Shown one piece after another: positions 47,085-57,668 of a stretch of DNA of 64,000 bases. Source of the stretch: Labia minor (lineage: Eukaryota > Arthropoda > Insecta > Dermaptera > Spongiphoridae); assembly GCA_963082975.1 (NCBI GenBank), contig OY720345.1, positions 59,626,528 to 59,690,527 on the forward strand, written 5' to 3'. The translations under genes and the position numbers were made by a program. The notes under the pieces were generated by a model, which made no database searches, was not told where the DNA came from, and saw nothing but the letters and a program-made list of their open reading frames with translations. Numbering within the stretch: the first letter of the stretch is position 1; every line of letters starts with the position of its first letter.

Positions 47085-47353
47085 CTTTACAGAGTGTTTG
47101 GGTGTGTGGGTAGCGCACCTGCTTCACATTCACATGGTCCCGGGTTCAAGTCTTGGGCCTGGCAAGGGAATTTCTCTAGCTAGGGTCAACCCAGCCTCTG
47201 GAAACAACATTGTGGAAAAGCTTCTTGATAGCGCCTCCGATCAAGAAAATCAATGTAATGGTTGAGAGGACCCGTTCTACTGATCCTAGGACACCTCATT
47301 GATATAACCGGCTTGATAGGCATTGTCCTTACGTAGGACGTACAAAGTCAGAG
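47085..47353 (+). repeat. tRNA-derived SINE
   Basis: The head looks like a tRNA gene, with an A-box-like tgggtagcgcacctgc (near 47107) and a B-box-like gggttcaagtc (near 47142) about 33 bp apart. These would be an internal RNA polymerase III promoter. The body (ggtcaacccagcctctggaa, gcgcctccgatcaagaaaat) and the tail ending caaagtcagaggttttttt are shared with minus-strand copies at 53.8 and 56 kb. A short ORF across the head is not coding. It starts about 12 bp right of the mariner MITE. Confidence 0.85.
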
Positions 47354-47705
47354 GTTTTTTTTGTGAGTGTGTGTATGTTAATACAAACTCACTCAAAATG
47401 AAAAGTGTTCCAAACTTAAAATGTGTTTATGCTTAAGATGATATAGCCAGTTTCTCGTTACAATCGGCTCTCAGAAAGTGCCACTTTATATCATTGATTT
47501 TATACTTTTTTATAATTTTCTAAAAAAAAGGCTACGATAATTTGATTATATCCTCTTTATCAATCACAAATGAAATTATCTTTAATAATAGAAAGATTTT
47601 ATTCACTTTTGAAGTATTTTGAGAATAATTTTTAACATGACTTTAAATATCAAGTAAAAGATGAAAAAATATAAACTATGAAAGTGTTTAATATTTTTCA
47701 TTAAA
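47354..47705. other. AT-rich spacer
   Basis: No feature seen. Confidence 0.4.
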
Positions 47706-48209
47706 TATGAGCTGTGGCCAGGCACAGAACCGACCGACGATTTGAAATAATACAATTTCCAAATAACATTATATATATGTATAACATTATATAAAGTATA
47801 AAAAATAATATTTTTAAAACTTAAATTAAAATGACTAAATTATATTCTCTTAGTTTTTATTTTTAGTTTAATTAGTCAATTAATTATCACTACTATATTT
47901 TAAGTGAAATTAATACTTTGTAAACTACCACTTCCAGTTTTCCGATATACACCAAAAGTTAATGAATTCATCGTGATGATGCATTAAGTAAATATACCAA
48001 ATTTTATCTAAATCTGTTGAGCCGTTCAACGTCTAGCCGTACACGTCTATACGGACAATAGACAGACGGACAGACGGACAGCTATCATGCTAAAAATACT
48101 TTTTTTTGTTAACAAAATGTATGATTCGTGGAGATATGTAAAAAATCTCCATATCTGAAATTTGGTGTGAAAACAATATATTCCCTCCCAATCGTCGGTC
48201 GGTAAAAAT
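47706..48209 (-). mobile_element. HINE-A copy A9, diverged subfamily
   Basis: Left end tgagctgtggccaggcacag, inner repeat accgaccgacgat, short acagacggacagacggacag tract, hairpin near 48138-48152, right end gtcggtcggtaaaaa. Confidence 0.85.
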
Positions 48210-48779
48210 TGCAAAAAATGAATAAAAGATGATAAGGGATAGTCCAATCCCAGCTAGTGAAAATTTTCAGTGCTTAAGTAAATTTAGAATTTTATTTTTA
48301 ATTTTTAATTATAAATATTATATACAAATTATGACCAAAAAAAAAATATTAAAATTTATTAACAAAAAATAACAGTAAACTCTCTTCTAATAATTAAATT
48401 TTAATTTATTTATTAATTATTTTGTAATTATTTATTATTTTAAAATTATGACTTATCTAATTTGTATTTTTTTATATTCTTTAACTGATGTTGAAAATAA
48501 AATTAACATGATAGTTTTTGCACATATTTTTGTATTAAAAAAAAAAATAATTAATTAATTCCAAATAATTAATAATTATTTTGCATATTATTTTTTTTAC
48601 TATAGAATATAATTAATTTATTATTAATATTATTATTATTCAAAATTATAATGTTCAGAGCAAATCAATAGTTTCTCTTATTGAGTATTTGGCAGAGTTC
48701 AAATGTTTTGTAAAGGTAACCTTGTATTTCTGCACCCAGTTATTTAATTATACTTTCCAGATCCCAATCCATTTGTTAA
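48210..48779. other. AT-rich spacer
   Basis: Very AT-rich, no feature seen. Confidence 0.45.
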
Positions 48780-49160
48780 TAACAAAAGGAGCCCGCTCTC
48801 AAAGGTTTGCAAGTATTTAACTGGCTATAAGACGCCATCAAAGGTTGGAGGCGCCAGTCATCTCGAGGGGCCCCGCTGTTGCAGATGAATAGTGGCATGG
48901 ACAGGCCCCCTGGGCTAAATTATAGGGCGGCCACATCGCAAGCCAATGCAGACTCCACTAACGAGGAGACCACCACTTCGAGATTTCTCGTTAGATTCGA
49001 TTCGGCATTCGAGATTCGACATTGAATCGCTGTCTTGCATCCTCCGCCGATTCGTTAGCTGTTGATTGAATTATGCATTGATTCACCCATCAAGCCTTTT
49101 CTTCAGAGGTGTGATACTCAATTGGAGAGTGATGCTGCGGATTCTCTTGCTATACAACTC
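48780..49160 (+). promoter_or_regulatory. Balanced CpG-containing block upstream of a candidate first exon
   Basis: About 380 bp of single-copy sequence near 50% GC in a region of about 20% GC (ctcgaggggccccgctgttg, agggcggccacatcgcaagc). It lies 0.4-0.8 kb before the plus-strand exon with a start codon at 49567. A promoter or 5' UTR is a reasonable inference. A (TA)n tract follows at 49182-49204. No TATA or initiator is claimed. Confidence 0.35.
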
Positions 49161-49557
49161 GTACCTATATATAGATGACAAAACATATATATATATATAT
49201 ATATGTTTCGAAATACAAAAGTATAATATAAATTCAGTGCGAAGAAAATACGATTAAATTAATGTTTATATGAAATAATAAAATATAGAACATTACACAA
49301 GCTGGAAAAAACAAAATAATATTCTGAAATTTTAAAAAGAGTAAAGTTTGTTTACAAGATTTAACATTAATTTTGATGATGATGATCGTAAAATGGTTTA
49401 ATTAGTGGTCGTTGAGTTAATATTGGTTTATATTAATTGAACTAACTGCCATAAAATTGTATCTTAAAGACTTAATACTAAAATATAAAAAGATAAATTT
49501 TTATTTACTTAAGTTATGATAGTTTGAATACTAAAAATTAAATTCATATTTTTATAG

Positions 49558-49668
49558 GAATTGAAAATGGAAACTTGCCTAACTACGTATGGCAATCATT
49601 TGCCCTCAGGTCCGGATGTAGTCAGTAGAAATGTTAGTGTCAGAGATGTTTTGGGGCTTCAAATTACA
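49558..49668 (+). CDS. Candidate first coding exon, gene unknown
   Basis: An acceptor (catatttttatag) ends at 49557. The exon has nine leader bases, then ATG at 49567 in a good context (gaaaATGG). It reads 34 codons in phase 0: METCLTTYGNHLPSGPDVVS, then RNVSVRDVLGLQIT, followed by ACA|GTAAGT, a consensus donor. The leader is in frame and open, so it could also be an internal exon. I do not recognise the family. There is no signal peptide or membrane segment. The downstream exon was not found and may be beyond the long intron. Support comes from the two splice sites, the Kozak context and coding-like composition. Confidence 0.5.
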
Positions 49669-49671
49669 GTA

Positions 49672-49789
49672 AGTCAAACACTACTCATCCATTTATCCTA
49701 AAATACCCACGATGACTCTTGATCTCAAAATATCAAGGTTCACATCTCATTAACCAACGATAATTTTTCATTTATATATATTATGAATT
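49672..49789. other. Spacer, likely intron
   Basis: Short AT-rich sequence following the donor. Confidence 0.3.
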
Positions 49790-49960
49790 GTTTTTTCAGG
49801 GGTATTTTCACGTGTTTTTGTGATATTTGAATCTTGACTATTCGGCGCCCATTTTGGCGCCTTTTTCAAGAGATTTGGAGGAGAGTATTTTTAGAATCTG
49901 TGACCAAGAGTAAATGTTTTTATTTTGGATTGAATGGATGTGCAACTTCTGAAGCTGTTA
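49790..49960 (+). repeat. Family D repeat copy
   Basis: ttttttcaggggtattttca, then cggcgcccattttggcgcc and ttttcaagagatttgg match the 26.9-kb arm and the reverse arms at 19.1, 30.6 and 45.0 kb. Confidence 0.65.
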
Positions 49961-50946
49961 AGAATCTCCGGCATTATCACTGACAAGGAACTAACAAAAA
50001 TTCAGCTCTTATCACATCTCGTTATATTTATAGATTTGATATTAATTTATTAAAAAAATATACCGTATTCGTTGTCATATGATATTTTTGGTATTTTTTG
50101 TTTTTATTTAAGATAAATATAGTTTGGAGTGTTTTGAGTCCCCAAACATCACAGAGAGAAATATATTAAATTATATTATAACATTTTTCTATAGTATAAT
50201 AAATAAAAATAATTTCTTCTTGATTAATTTTCACGATATTTAAAATTTAATAGTTATTTGTTTTTTTAATAGCTCCTTATTTTCCAGCAACCAGCCTTAC
50301 ACCTGCCTTCTTTAGATTGATAAATAACACTAAAATAAATCTAAAATCAATTATGTTTAATAATTTTATTTACTTATATATAATGACAATCAATAATACC
50401 CATTTACCTTTATACAATTCATTCTTTCTTTGTATGATAGGTTATTTCATTTCCAATATTTATATCAATATGCCTAAATCTCTATTTGAATAGGTTTTGA
50501 AAGAAGTATTCATTTGGATTAAGATTTAGATAATTCGTAAACATACATATATTAGGCTTGGAGTTATTGATTATTTTATGATATATTGAAATAAACAAGT
50601 TCCTTTATTATAAAGGTATATTCAATATCATTAATATTTTTTTAAGATATATTAAATATAACACAAGGAATTATATAACAAATATTGATATTATATTTAA
50701 ATGTTTTCTATTTAAAGGATGAAAAGGAAATTAAATTAATGTTAAATTATCTACTTTTAAATAATAAATTATAAATAATGGAAAATTAATCATTAATCAA
50801 AAGTGGTAAATAATTAGCAAACGAATTATTAAAAAAAAAGAAAATTACTTAATTTTTATATATAAATTAATTATGTATAACAATTTTATTTTACACCTTT
50901 TATTCATCAAATTATTCACAAGTTAGATTTTAAATGATTCTTGATT

Positions 50947-50977
<31 letters not shown>

Positions 50978-51797
50978 ATGTTAGATACAACATCTATCAT
51001 TAAAAATATGCTTAATAATAATCATTATGAATGATGAATATCTAATCAATCAAATTCCAAATGAACATATTACTTTTAACGATCATTTTATATTATTACT
51101 AATTAATTACAAAGATTGAAAAATTCTAAAATGAAAAAAGTCTACCCTTCCTATCTTTCTACATTGATGCTAATTAATTGTAACGAAAAAAAAGAAGCGA
51201 ATGAAGACATCAAACTTGAATAGCATGTTCGCTACATATAATAATTTAATTGATGAAATTCAATTTCTATCTGATTAAACAATCTCATCCTAATCTTCGA
51301 TCTTAAACTTGTCAATCATAGGGCAATCTTCTCAAAGTGCTTTCCAATTTTGCCCCTTACCTTCTGCATCATTTCCTGGTTGATTCACATGCTTGGATTT
51401 TTCTAACCCCTCCTTCGAGCTTATCTCTTCCTTCTATCACTTCTTTTTTCTAGAGGGGGAAAGCTAATAAAAATCATCAGCGATTGGTAAAAAGCCCTTT
51501 TAGGGGAGCCCTAACTATAAGCCCTCCCTTTTTCAATAAGCATACTAAGATTTACCGTTTAAAGAGTTTCTTAGTAGCATGGAAAATTTTAATTTGCAAA
51601 GAATCTTTGAAACAAAGTTCATTCAACTGTCATATAAAAATTTTTTATATATTAATTTTTATATATACATATCATTTTTTTTTATATATATTAACTTTTC
51701 TATATATAATTTTTTTATGTAATTAAGGGTTTACAAAATAAGTATTAAGTAATTTTATTTATTTTAACTTAAAATATATTTATATTTAATAAGTCTA
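49961..51797. other. AT-rich stretch
   Basis: (TA)n at 50951-50977. A balanced, pyrimidine-rich block at 51290-51480 (ttttgccccttaccttctgc) is single copy. No gene is supported. Confidence 0.4.
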
Positions 51798-51802
51798 TAA
51801 AT
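51790..51802 (+). repeat. LINE target-site duplication, left
   Basis: taagtctataaat, identical to 52259-52271. Confidence 0.85.
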
Positions 51803-52258
51803 CTATCTATCTATCTCTGTGGCTCTCCGGAACTTGAAAGTTCTCGGCCGCAGCAACCACACTTCTCCAAGTATTCCTATTCTGAGCCACAACTCTCCAA
51901 TCCCCATCCTCTCCCATCTCTCTCACGTCCCTTCCTACATTATCCACCCACATTATCCTTCCAATCGATCGTCTCCCCCACCCCCCAATATATTTTTCGT
52001 CATTCTTTCCTCCCCCATTCTAGCCACGTGTCCTGTCCCCCGCAGCCATCTTGATTTTATAATTCTAACTATATCTGGAGATGCATAGAGGTGATGTAAT
52101 TCCTCGTTATGCAGTCTCCGCCATTCCCCCGTGACCTCATCTTTCTTTGGCCCATAAATGCTTCGCAGAATCCTATTTTCAAATACTCTAAATCTACTCT
52201 CATCACCTAAGTTCATAGACCATGCCTCACCTACACCGGTAAAATAATTGTTTTATAT
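51803..52258 (-). pseudogene. 5'-truncated RTE-type LINE insertion with GATA tail and TSD
   Basis: On the minus strand it starts with the aaaacaattattttaccgg segment (compare 3481-3500), then encodes EAWSMNLGDES, RILRSIYGPKKDEVTGEWRR, HLYASPDIVRIIKSR, HVARMGEERMTKNILGG and a C-terminal end with several frame changes. A short deletion removes part of the VVLYGC motif. The 3' end is a (GATA)n tail touching the left duplication, which is typical of target-primed reverse transcription by RTE-like elements. The 13-bp duplication is perfect. It is non-functional. Confidence 0.9.
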
Positions 52259-52271
52259 TAAGTCTATAAAT
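52259..52271 (+). repeat. LINE target-site duplication, right
   Basis: taagtctataaat, identical to 51790-51802. Confidence 0.85.
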
Positions 52272-53775
52272 ATGATTAATAAATTATATAATTGTAAAAT
52301 ATAAAATGTGTAAGAAATAATTTTAAATGCGTCTAAAGCTTAGGGGAAAAGAAGACGATGAAGTCAAATTCTGATTCTATTAAGATTTAGAAGGGTAGAA
52401 ATTTTTTCAAGGGATTACAAAATCTAATTCTCACAGCTAATTGACAACTAATTTATTGTCGTTTTAAATGTTGGTACCACTGATAGACTATTCTGATTAT
52501 TAATAAAAGTAAGAAGAAACTGATCTTATAAAAGACAGTGGCGCAGGAAATATTGGGACATTACAAATGAATATTTTTTTTAGGAATTTGGTCTTAAAAT
52601 TGAATTTTTAATTTTAAATAAAAATTTTTTCAAAATTATAATTATAATTTAATTTATTTATAGGAAACAAAAATTATTAGTATTCAGTTCCATATTTCCT
52701 ATTCTTGTTTTTATTTATTTATTTACTTTAAATTTTGTATTTTAGAAATCACTAAAATATGTAATATTTTAAAGTAACATAATTACTACAATAGAATTTT
52801 AACGACTTCTGGAGACACATTTTAAGAAATTATTTTTAAGAGAAAAATCAAACATTTAAAATAAAAAAATATTCTAGATCATAACAATAGCAAAACTTGT
52901 TGAAATACCTCAATTAAAATCAAAACTAACACATTGAATTAATTATAGAGGCATTCTGTTTGACAAAGCTCATGCTTTTCAGTGAAGTTTAATGTTTCCC
53001 TTCAATCGGTTCTATTGAGAGTTTGATTTCACAGGTGATGCCAGGCGAACACCAATTGGCAAACCGATTAAATTTCTATTTGAGAGAAGTCTAGATTTTC
53101 CTTCTCAATAGATTTCAAAAGAGATTTTTAATTAACACCTTTCGCGATTGATTTGATCTAAATAGCCTTTTGAAAATCACTAGAGAAAAAATCTTCACTA
53201 GGCTTTTTTTGAGATTTACTCTAAATCTTTTAAATATATTTTTATTATAGTATTAATAAATAGATGTTTATTTTTATATTGAATAAGACATAAAATTCAA
53301 ATTTTTCTAATATTTATTGTGTTCGTTGACAAATTAAAAGAAGAAAATTAAGCATAGGTAAATCAACATAATTAAATAAAATAATAATTATTATTATTAT
53401 AATAAAATCAGACTTAATTATAAATATATGTATAAAATAAAATAGATCATAAATAACTTCCGCAAATAAATAAGTAAAGTCTATAATATTCGTTGTATAC
53501 TATTTACCAGTTGTTATATAAAATAACAAATAATAATGAAGATATCTTGTAAATAAGAAAAGTTCTAAGCATCACTCATTTATCTTCTGAATATGTAAAT
53601 TTTCACCACTTAGTCATTAAATAATTATAGCGATTAATTTAATTAATTTACCGAATTTACCAGCTAATAAAGATAAAAGTGGTAGCACTAAACCAAGTCC
53701 TTGGTAACCGCTAACACTCCATACGAGCCTATGCTTAGCTCTCTAGATACCGCTCTCTCCAACCTATTCATAAAA
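52272..53775. other. AT-rich stretch with one balanced block
   Basis: 53020-53220 is single-copy and less AT-biased (gtgatgccaggcgaacacca after a possible acceptor), but without a donor or a long frame. The rest is AT-rich. Confidence 0.4.
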
Positions 53776-54050
53776 AATACCTCTGACTTTTGTACGTCCT
53801 ACGCAATGACAACGCCTATCAAGTCGGTTATATCAATTAGATGTCTTATGATCAGTAGAACGGGTCCTATCAAACTTTACCTTGATTTTCTTGATCGAAG
53901 GCGCTACTTTTTATTAAGTATCTTCCCAATGTTGATCTCGGAGGCTGGGTTGATTCCGTCCCATAGTCCCCAGCTAGAGAAATTCCCATGCCAGGCCCGC
54001 GACATGAATCCTGGACCACGAAAATATGAACTTCGCTATCTCCCACCCTG
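53776..54050 (-). repeat. tRNA-derived SINE copy
   Basis: Full order of the family is present on the minus strand: degenerate head (gggagatagcgaag, ggattcatgtc), gcctggcatgggaatttctc, caacccagcctccgaga, gcgccttcgatcaagaaaat, and end caaaagtcagaggta. The plus-strand ORF across it is a shadow. Confidence 0.85.
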
Positions 54051-54185
54051 TGGTGCCTCTGTCAATCTATTGATAAATATATTTAAATTGTTTATTCAGT
54101 GCGTCTTTCGTTTATTCTTCGATCATTTCCCATTCGATTTTCCGGTAAACAAACTCATTCAAGTCACGGTTTTGTCACTAATTTT

Positions 54186-54290
54186 ATGATTCTACGCTTG
54201 AGGATGCATAGAGATGATGAAATTGTTCTTTATGTAATCTTCGCCATTCCTATGAGATCTCATCTTTTTTCGCCCAATAGTTGTTACAAA
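54186..54290 (-). pseudogene. Decayed RTE-type LINE fragment
   Basis: ggatgcatagagatgatgaa, tcttcgccattcctatgaga and catcttttttcgcccaata align with 52079-52165 of the other minus-strand copy, covering the YGPK-to-LYAS coding segment with many changes. Confidence 0.7.
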
Positions 54291-54759
54291 TAATTTTATT
54301 TTATAGTAGCTTTAATCTAATATCTATTTTCCCAAATTAACATGATTAAAACAAAAAATTATTCAGTTAAACTATTCTAAGTTCTAAAAACAAAAACTCA
54401 TTTTTTTTATTAATAATTTTGTTAATTTATTATTTGAATTGATTTTACTAAAGGTATTTGATTTAAGTGTGGATAATGGACAATGTCATGTTTAATTACT
54501 CCAAATTAATCTTCATGTTTGCATTTTAAATTATACATATAATGAATAGTATTTCAAATATTATAAATTTTATGATTTATTATAGTTCCATTGAAACCCC
54601 CAAAGTAATAAATATGTATTTTTCTAAAATTAGTAAAGTTTATTAGCTCAGCAAAATGATGGGTAGATTTCTAAATACATAAATTTTTAATAAAAATTAT
54701 AGAAAAAAAGACAAGAGATATGTGCTAAAACATAGAGAGTGAAATAGGAGAAGGGAAGT
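54291..54759. other. AT-rich spacer
   Basis: No feature seen. Confidence 0.4.
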
Positions 54760-54960
54760 GGTGGTGATTGGATTGGATCTTTGGGAAATATTTTTCATCC
54801 CGACCAAAGTTTTTTACCCACGATAATTACCAGAACGTGGCTTGCGACAAATTACGAGGGCTTTATAGAAATATATTGGCAAGGGTTCAGCGTAACCGAA
54901 ACTGATCCCTTATTGATTAGAAACAATCCACCAACTATCAATAAACAATGAAAGTAGAAA
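54760..54960. other. Balanced single-copy block
   Basis: Less AT-biased (catcccgaccaaagtttttt, aattaccagaacgtggcttg, ggttcagcgtaaccgaaac). No frame or splice pair; possible conserved non-coding sequence. Confidence 0.3.
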
Positions 54961-55767
54961 ATTCCGATAAGAAAAATGTTAACACTAATAGCCTAAAATA
55001 TTAAATACAGAAACATTTTAATTTTACTTTTTAATTAATATTTTTATTATTTATCTATTTCAAAGGTAGATAAAAAAGTAAGTTACGTTTTTGTTTCAAT
55101 TTTCCATGTGTTTTGTAAAAAAAAACTTCTGAATTTTGTACATCCTAAGCTATTAAATTTTAACAAATTAATTTTTAATATTATGTAAAATAAAAACTTA
55201 TTAGTTAAAATAAAAATTAATTCAAAAATGATTCATATTTAATTGTTTTCGCTAAAATTTATTATAAATTATCCTTCTATTTATAGTTATGTTTATGATC
55301 TTTTAATTGTGGTATTTTTCTAAAATTTGTTTTTCTAATTTTTTTATTTATTAGAAAGCTCAATTTCTAAAAATTGCATAGAGACGCCATCTGACGGCTA
55401 TAAATAAAGCTTAACTTTAGAAATCACCAAATAATATAATAAACTATAATAACAATAAATTATATATTATAATAAACCCAATATTATTTATAATGAATAG
55501 AATGAATATAATGCATCTTATTTTAAATTTAATAGATTTTCCAAAGGGATTGATAAATTTTATTTTATTTTATTATTTGTTTATTTATAGTAAATTTAAA
55601 ATATTTAGATATAATTATAAAATTTCTCTCCCTTTTAACATTTGGTTTAATTATATATATTATTTTTCATTTTAGATATAATAAAATAAAAATTAAATTA
55701 GAAGTGTTAATATAGGTATATAAATATATCTATGTCTACATAGAAAATAAATTAAATTTAAACTCAC
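54961..55767. other. AT-rich stretch, possibly intron of the minus-strand gene
   Basis: It follows the donor at 55766-55767 on the minus strand. A short SINE-tail-like word lies at 55127-55150. A 60-codon ORF at 55493-55675 is low-complexity chance. Confidence 0.35.
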
Positions 55768-55844
55768 CACTTTGAATACTCTTGAACGAGAGATAGAGAG
55801 AGAGAGGTATTCCATATTGGGGGGGGGGGGGGGTAAATTTTCCT
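55768..55844 (-). CDS. Candidate exon with start codon, gene unknown
   Basis: On the minus strand the acceptor taatgatgtttcag is followed by 77 bases and the donor AAAGTG|GTGAGTTT. The exon contains a run of 15 C, then ATG (55815-55813) reading MEYLSLSISRSRVFKV in phase 0 up to the donor. The frame upstream of the ATG is open through the C-run (PPPPP) and back into the preceding exon as far as a TAA, so this ATG is the first in frame. A (CT)n tract encodes the LSLS part. I do not recognise the product. It pairs with the exon at 55913-56001 across a 68-bp intron. Confidence 0.5.
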
Positions 55845-55912
55845 CTGAAACATCATTAAAAAATATAAAATAATTATTCTTTGAATAATATTAAGAATAG
55901 TATTTTACTTAC
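55845..55912 (-). other. 68-bp intron candidate
   Basis: Starts GTAAGTAAAA and ends TGTTTCAG on the minus strand; AT-rich, with T-rich 3' part. Length is typical of short insect introns. Confidence 0.5.
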
Positions 55913-56001
55913 CTTTTCCACTGATGATAATTTTACATTTTATTATTATAAAGGAATTAATTTATTTCAATCGTTGAATATCATCCACCCCCATATAATT
56001 T
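55913..56001 (-). other. Candidate non-coding (5' UTR) exon
   Basis: On the minus strand a long T run ending attattttag (acceptor) precedes an 89-nt segment that ends GGAAAAG|GTAAGT, a near-ideal donor. All three frames contain stops, so it would be untranslated leader. A SINE copy lies 25 bp beyond its acceptor, in the next upstream intron. Confidence 0.45.
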
Positions 56002-56025
56002 CTAAAATAATAAAAAAAAACTTAA

Positions 56026-56300
56026 ACCTCTGACTTTCTACGAAAAGACAAGGCCTATGAAGTCGGTTATATTAATTAGGTGCCCTATATATGATCAATA
56101 GAACGTGTACATTCAACCTTTACCTTGATTTTCTTGATTGGAGGCGCTATTTTTTCATGTAGCTTCCCAATTTTAATCCTGGAGGCTGGGTTGACTCCGT
56201 CCAACAGACTCCAGCTAGAGAAAATCTCTTGTCTGGCCCTGGACTTGAACCCAGGTCTTCGAGAATGTCTGCTAACTCTGTTAACCAACAAGGCTTCTTT
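56026..56300 (-). repeat. tRNA-derived SINE copy, best preserved head
   Basis: On the minus strand the head reads ttggttaacagagttagcag (A-box region) and cctgggttcaagtccaggg (B box). The shared body (gtcaacccagcctccagga, agcgcctccaatcaagaaaa) follows, ending aaagtcagaggttt. Short ORFs on both strands across it are shadows. Confidence 0.87.
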
Positions 56301-57346
56301 TTATAGTTTACTTACACATTCTTATTGAAATTTCTAAATTAAATGATAATAGCAAAATATTTATTAATATTAATAAAATAATCGAGTAACCAAACTTCTA
56401 GTAAATAAGGATTATTTGTTACAAAAAATATTTATTCATATATGAATAAAACGACTTTTCAATCAATCAATCCAAATCGAGGTTATCTATATAATATTGT
56501 ATTATGGTAATATTTTGTTAGCTAGTTTAATTATAGAATTATGGTAACATTACTTATATTTCTAAAAAGATAAGAATGAACTGATTATATAGGTTTCTAT
56601 TGATGGAATAGAAAAAATTTAGGTAATAAAATTAATAATTTTATTGGTAATACTAGAATCACAAAATCACACATCATAAACTAAACAGTTATTGTTGATT
56701 CAAAAATCTAAGTAGTTGAATTATTAATTAATCAATTATTTGTTAAATAAAAATAGTAATCTTGTAATTGTTTTTTTTTATCAATGAATATTAATACATT
56801 TATAAATATCTTCTTCTCTTCTTAGATAACTTTTAAAGACAGGTGTGTTTAGGAAATTTTTAAATTCATCCATCTTCATTAATGATATATGCGCTTCAAA
56901 ATATGAATCTTAATTTCATTATGATATTATAAACATATATCAACGCTTCTTCCATTCCCCGAAATATAATACTACTCAAACTTTAGGATAGCTTTTAGTT
57001 TGTTAAGGTACTGTTTACTTTTGAAAATAGAAAAAATCACACGGGATCATAACTAATCAATATTATAGTGTGGTTATATGTTAAAAATTCAAAAAAAGCA
57101 GTGAAGTATAAGCAGGTAGATTATTATCCTGCATTAATTCTTTTTTTTTTGTGTGAAAATCTAAATGATTTTTTTTTTTTGAACAACTGTCAATATATTG
57201 AACTTGAAAAAAAACTCTTTAATGATCATTTGATCTTGTGGTAATAAGTCACAGAATTAAAATCGAGAACATACTATGTCTAGTCCTCCAATTTGAACAA
57301 GCTTGTTGAGTTTCTTAGAAACCATTGTTTTATTGTACTTAAAACA
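56301..57346. other. AT-rich spacer
   Basis: No gene or shared repeat seen. Confidence 0.45.
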
Positions 57347-57354
57347 CTCTAGAT

Positions 57355-57660
57355 CAGGGATGTCCAACTCGCGGCCCGCGGGCCGCATTGCGGCCCACTC
57401 AAAGTTTTGATGCGGCCTACTATCGACTCATTTTGGAGCTAAATTTTAAAGAATTCACAGTCCGGCAAGCGACCTATAACTTCGAGGCTATAAAAAAGGC
57501 TGCAACATTCAAAAACAAAAAACCACCTCTATCCCCAAAAATCTCCATAAGTTTTGAGACATTCACTAGCTAGGCTTAACATATTCTGGTAATTTTGCGG
57601 CCCAGTTAAATATTTAAGTTTGCGATGTGGCCCATTAAATTAAAAGGTTGGACATCCCTG
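57355..57660. mobile_element. hAT MITE with perfect 8-bp TSD
   Basis: The 306-bp element has 14-bp perfect inverted ends (cagggatgtccaac / gttggacatccctg). It is flanked by CTCTAGAT at 57347-57354 and 57661-57668. The subterminal sequence is GC-rich (gcggcccgcgggccgcattg). A 61-codon ORF inside is open but has no recognised domain. Confidence 0.93.
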
Positions 57661-57668
57661 CTCTAGAT

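Noticed and set aside
53701-54189. 162-codon plus-strand ORF
   Set aside because: Covers a minus-strand SINE; no recognisable protein.
57388-57573. 61-codon ORF in the hAT MITE as a possible transposase remnant
   Set aside because: No hAT motif is visible and the element is only 306 bp.
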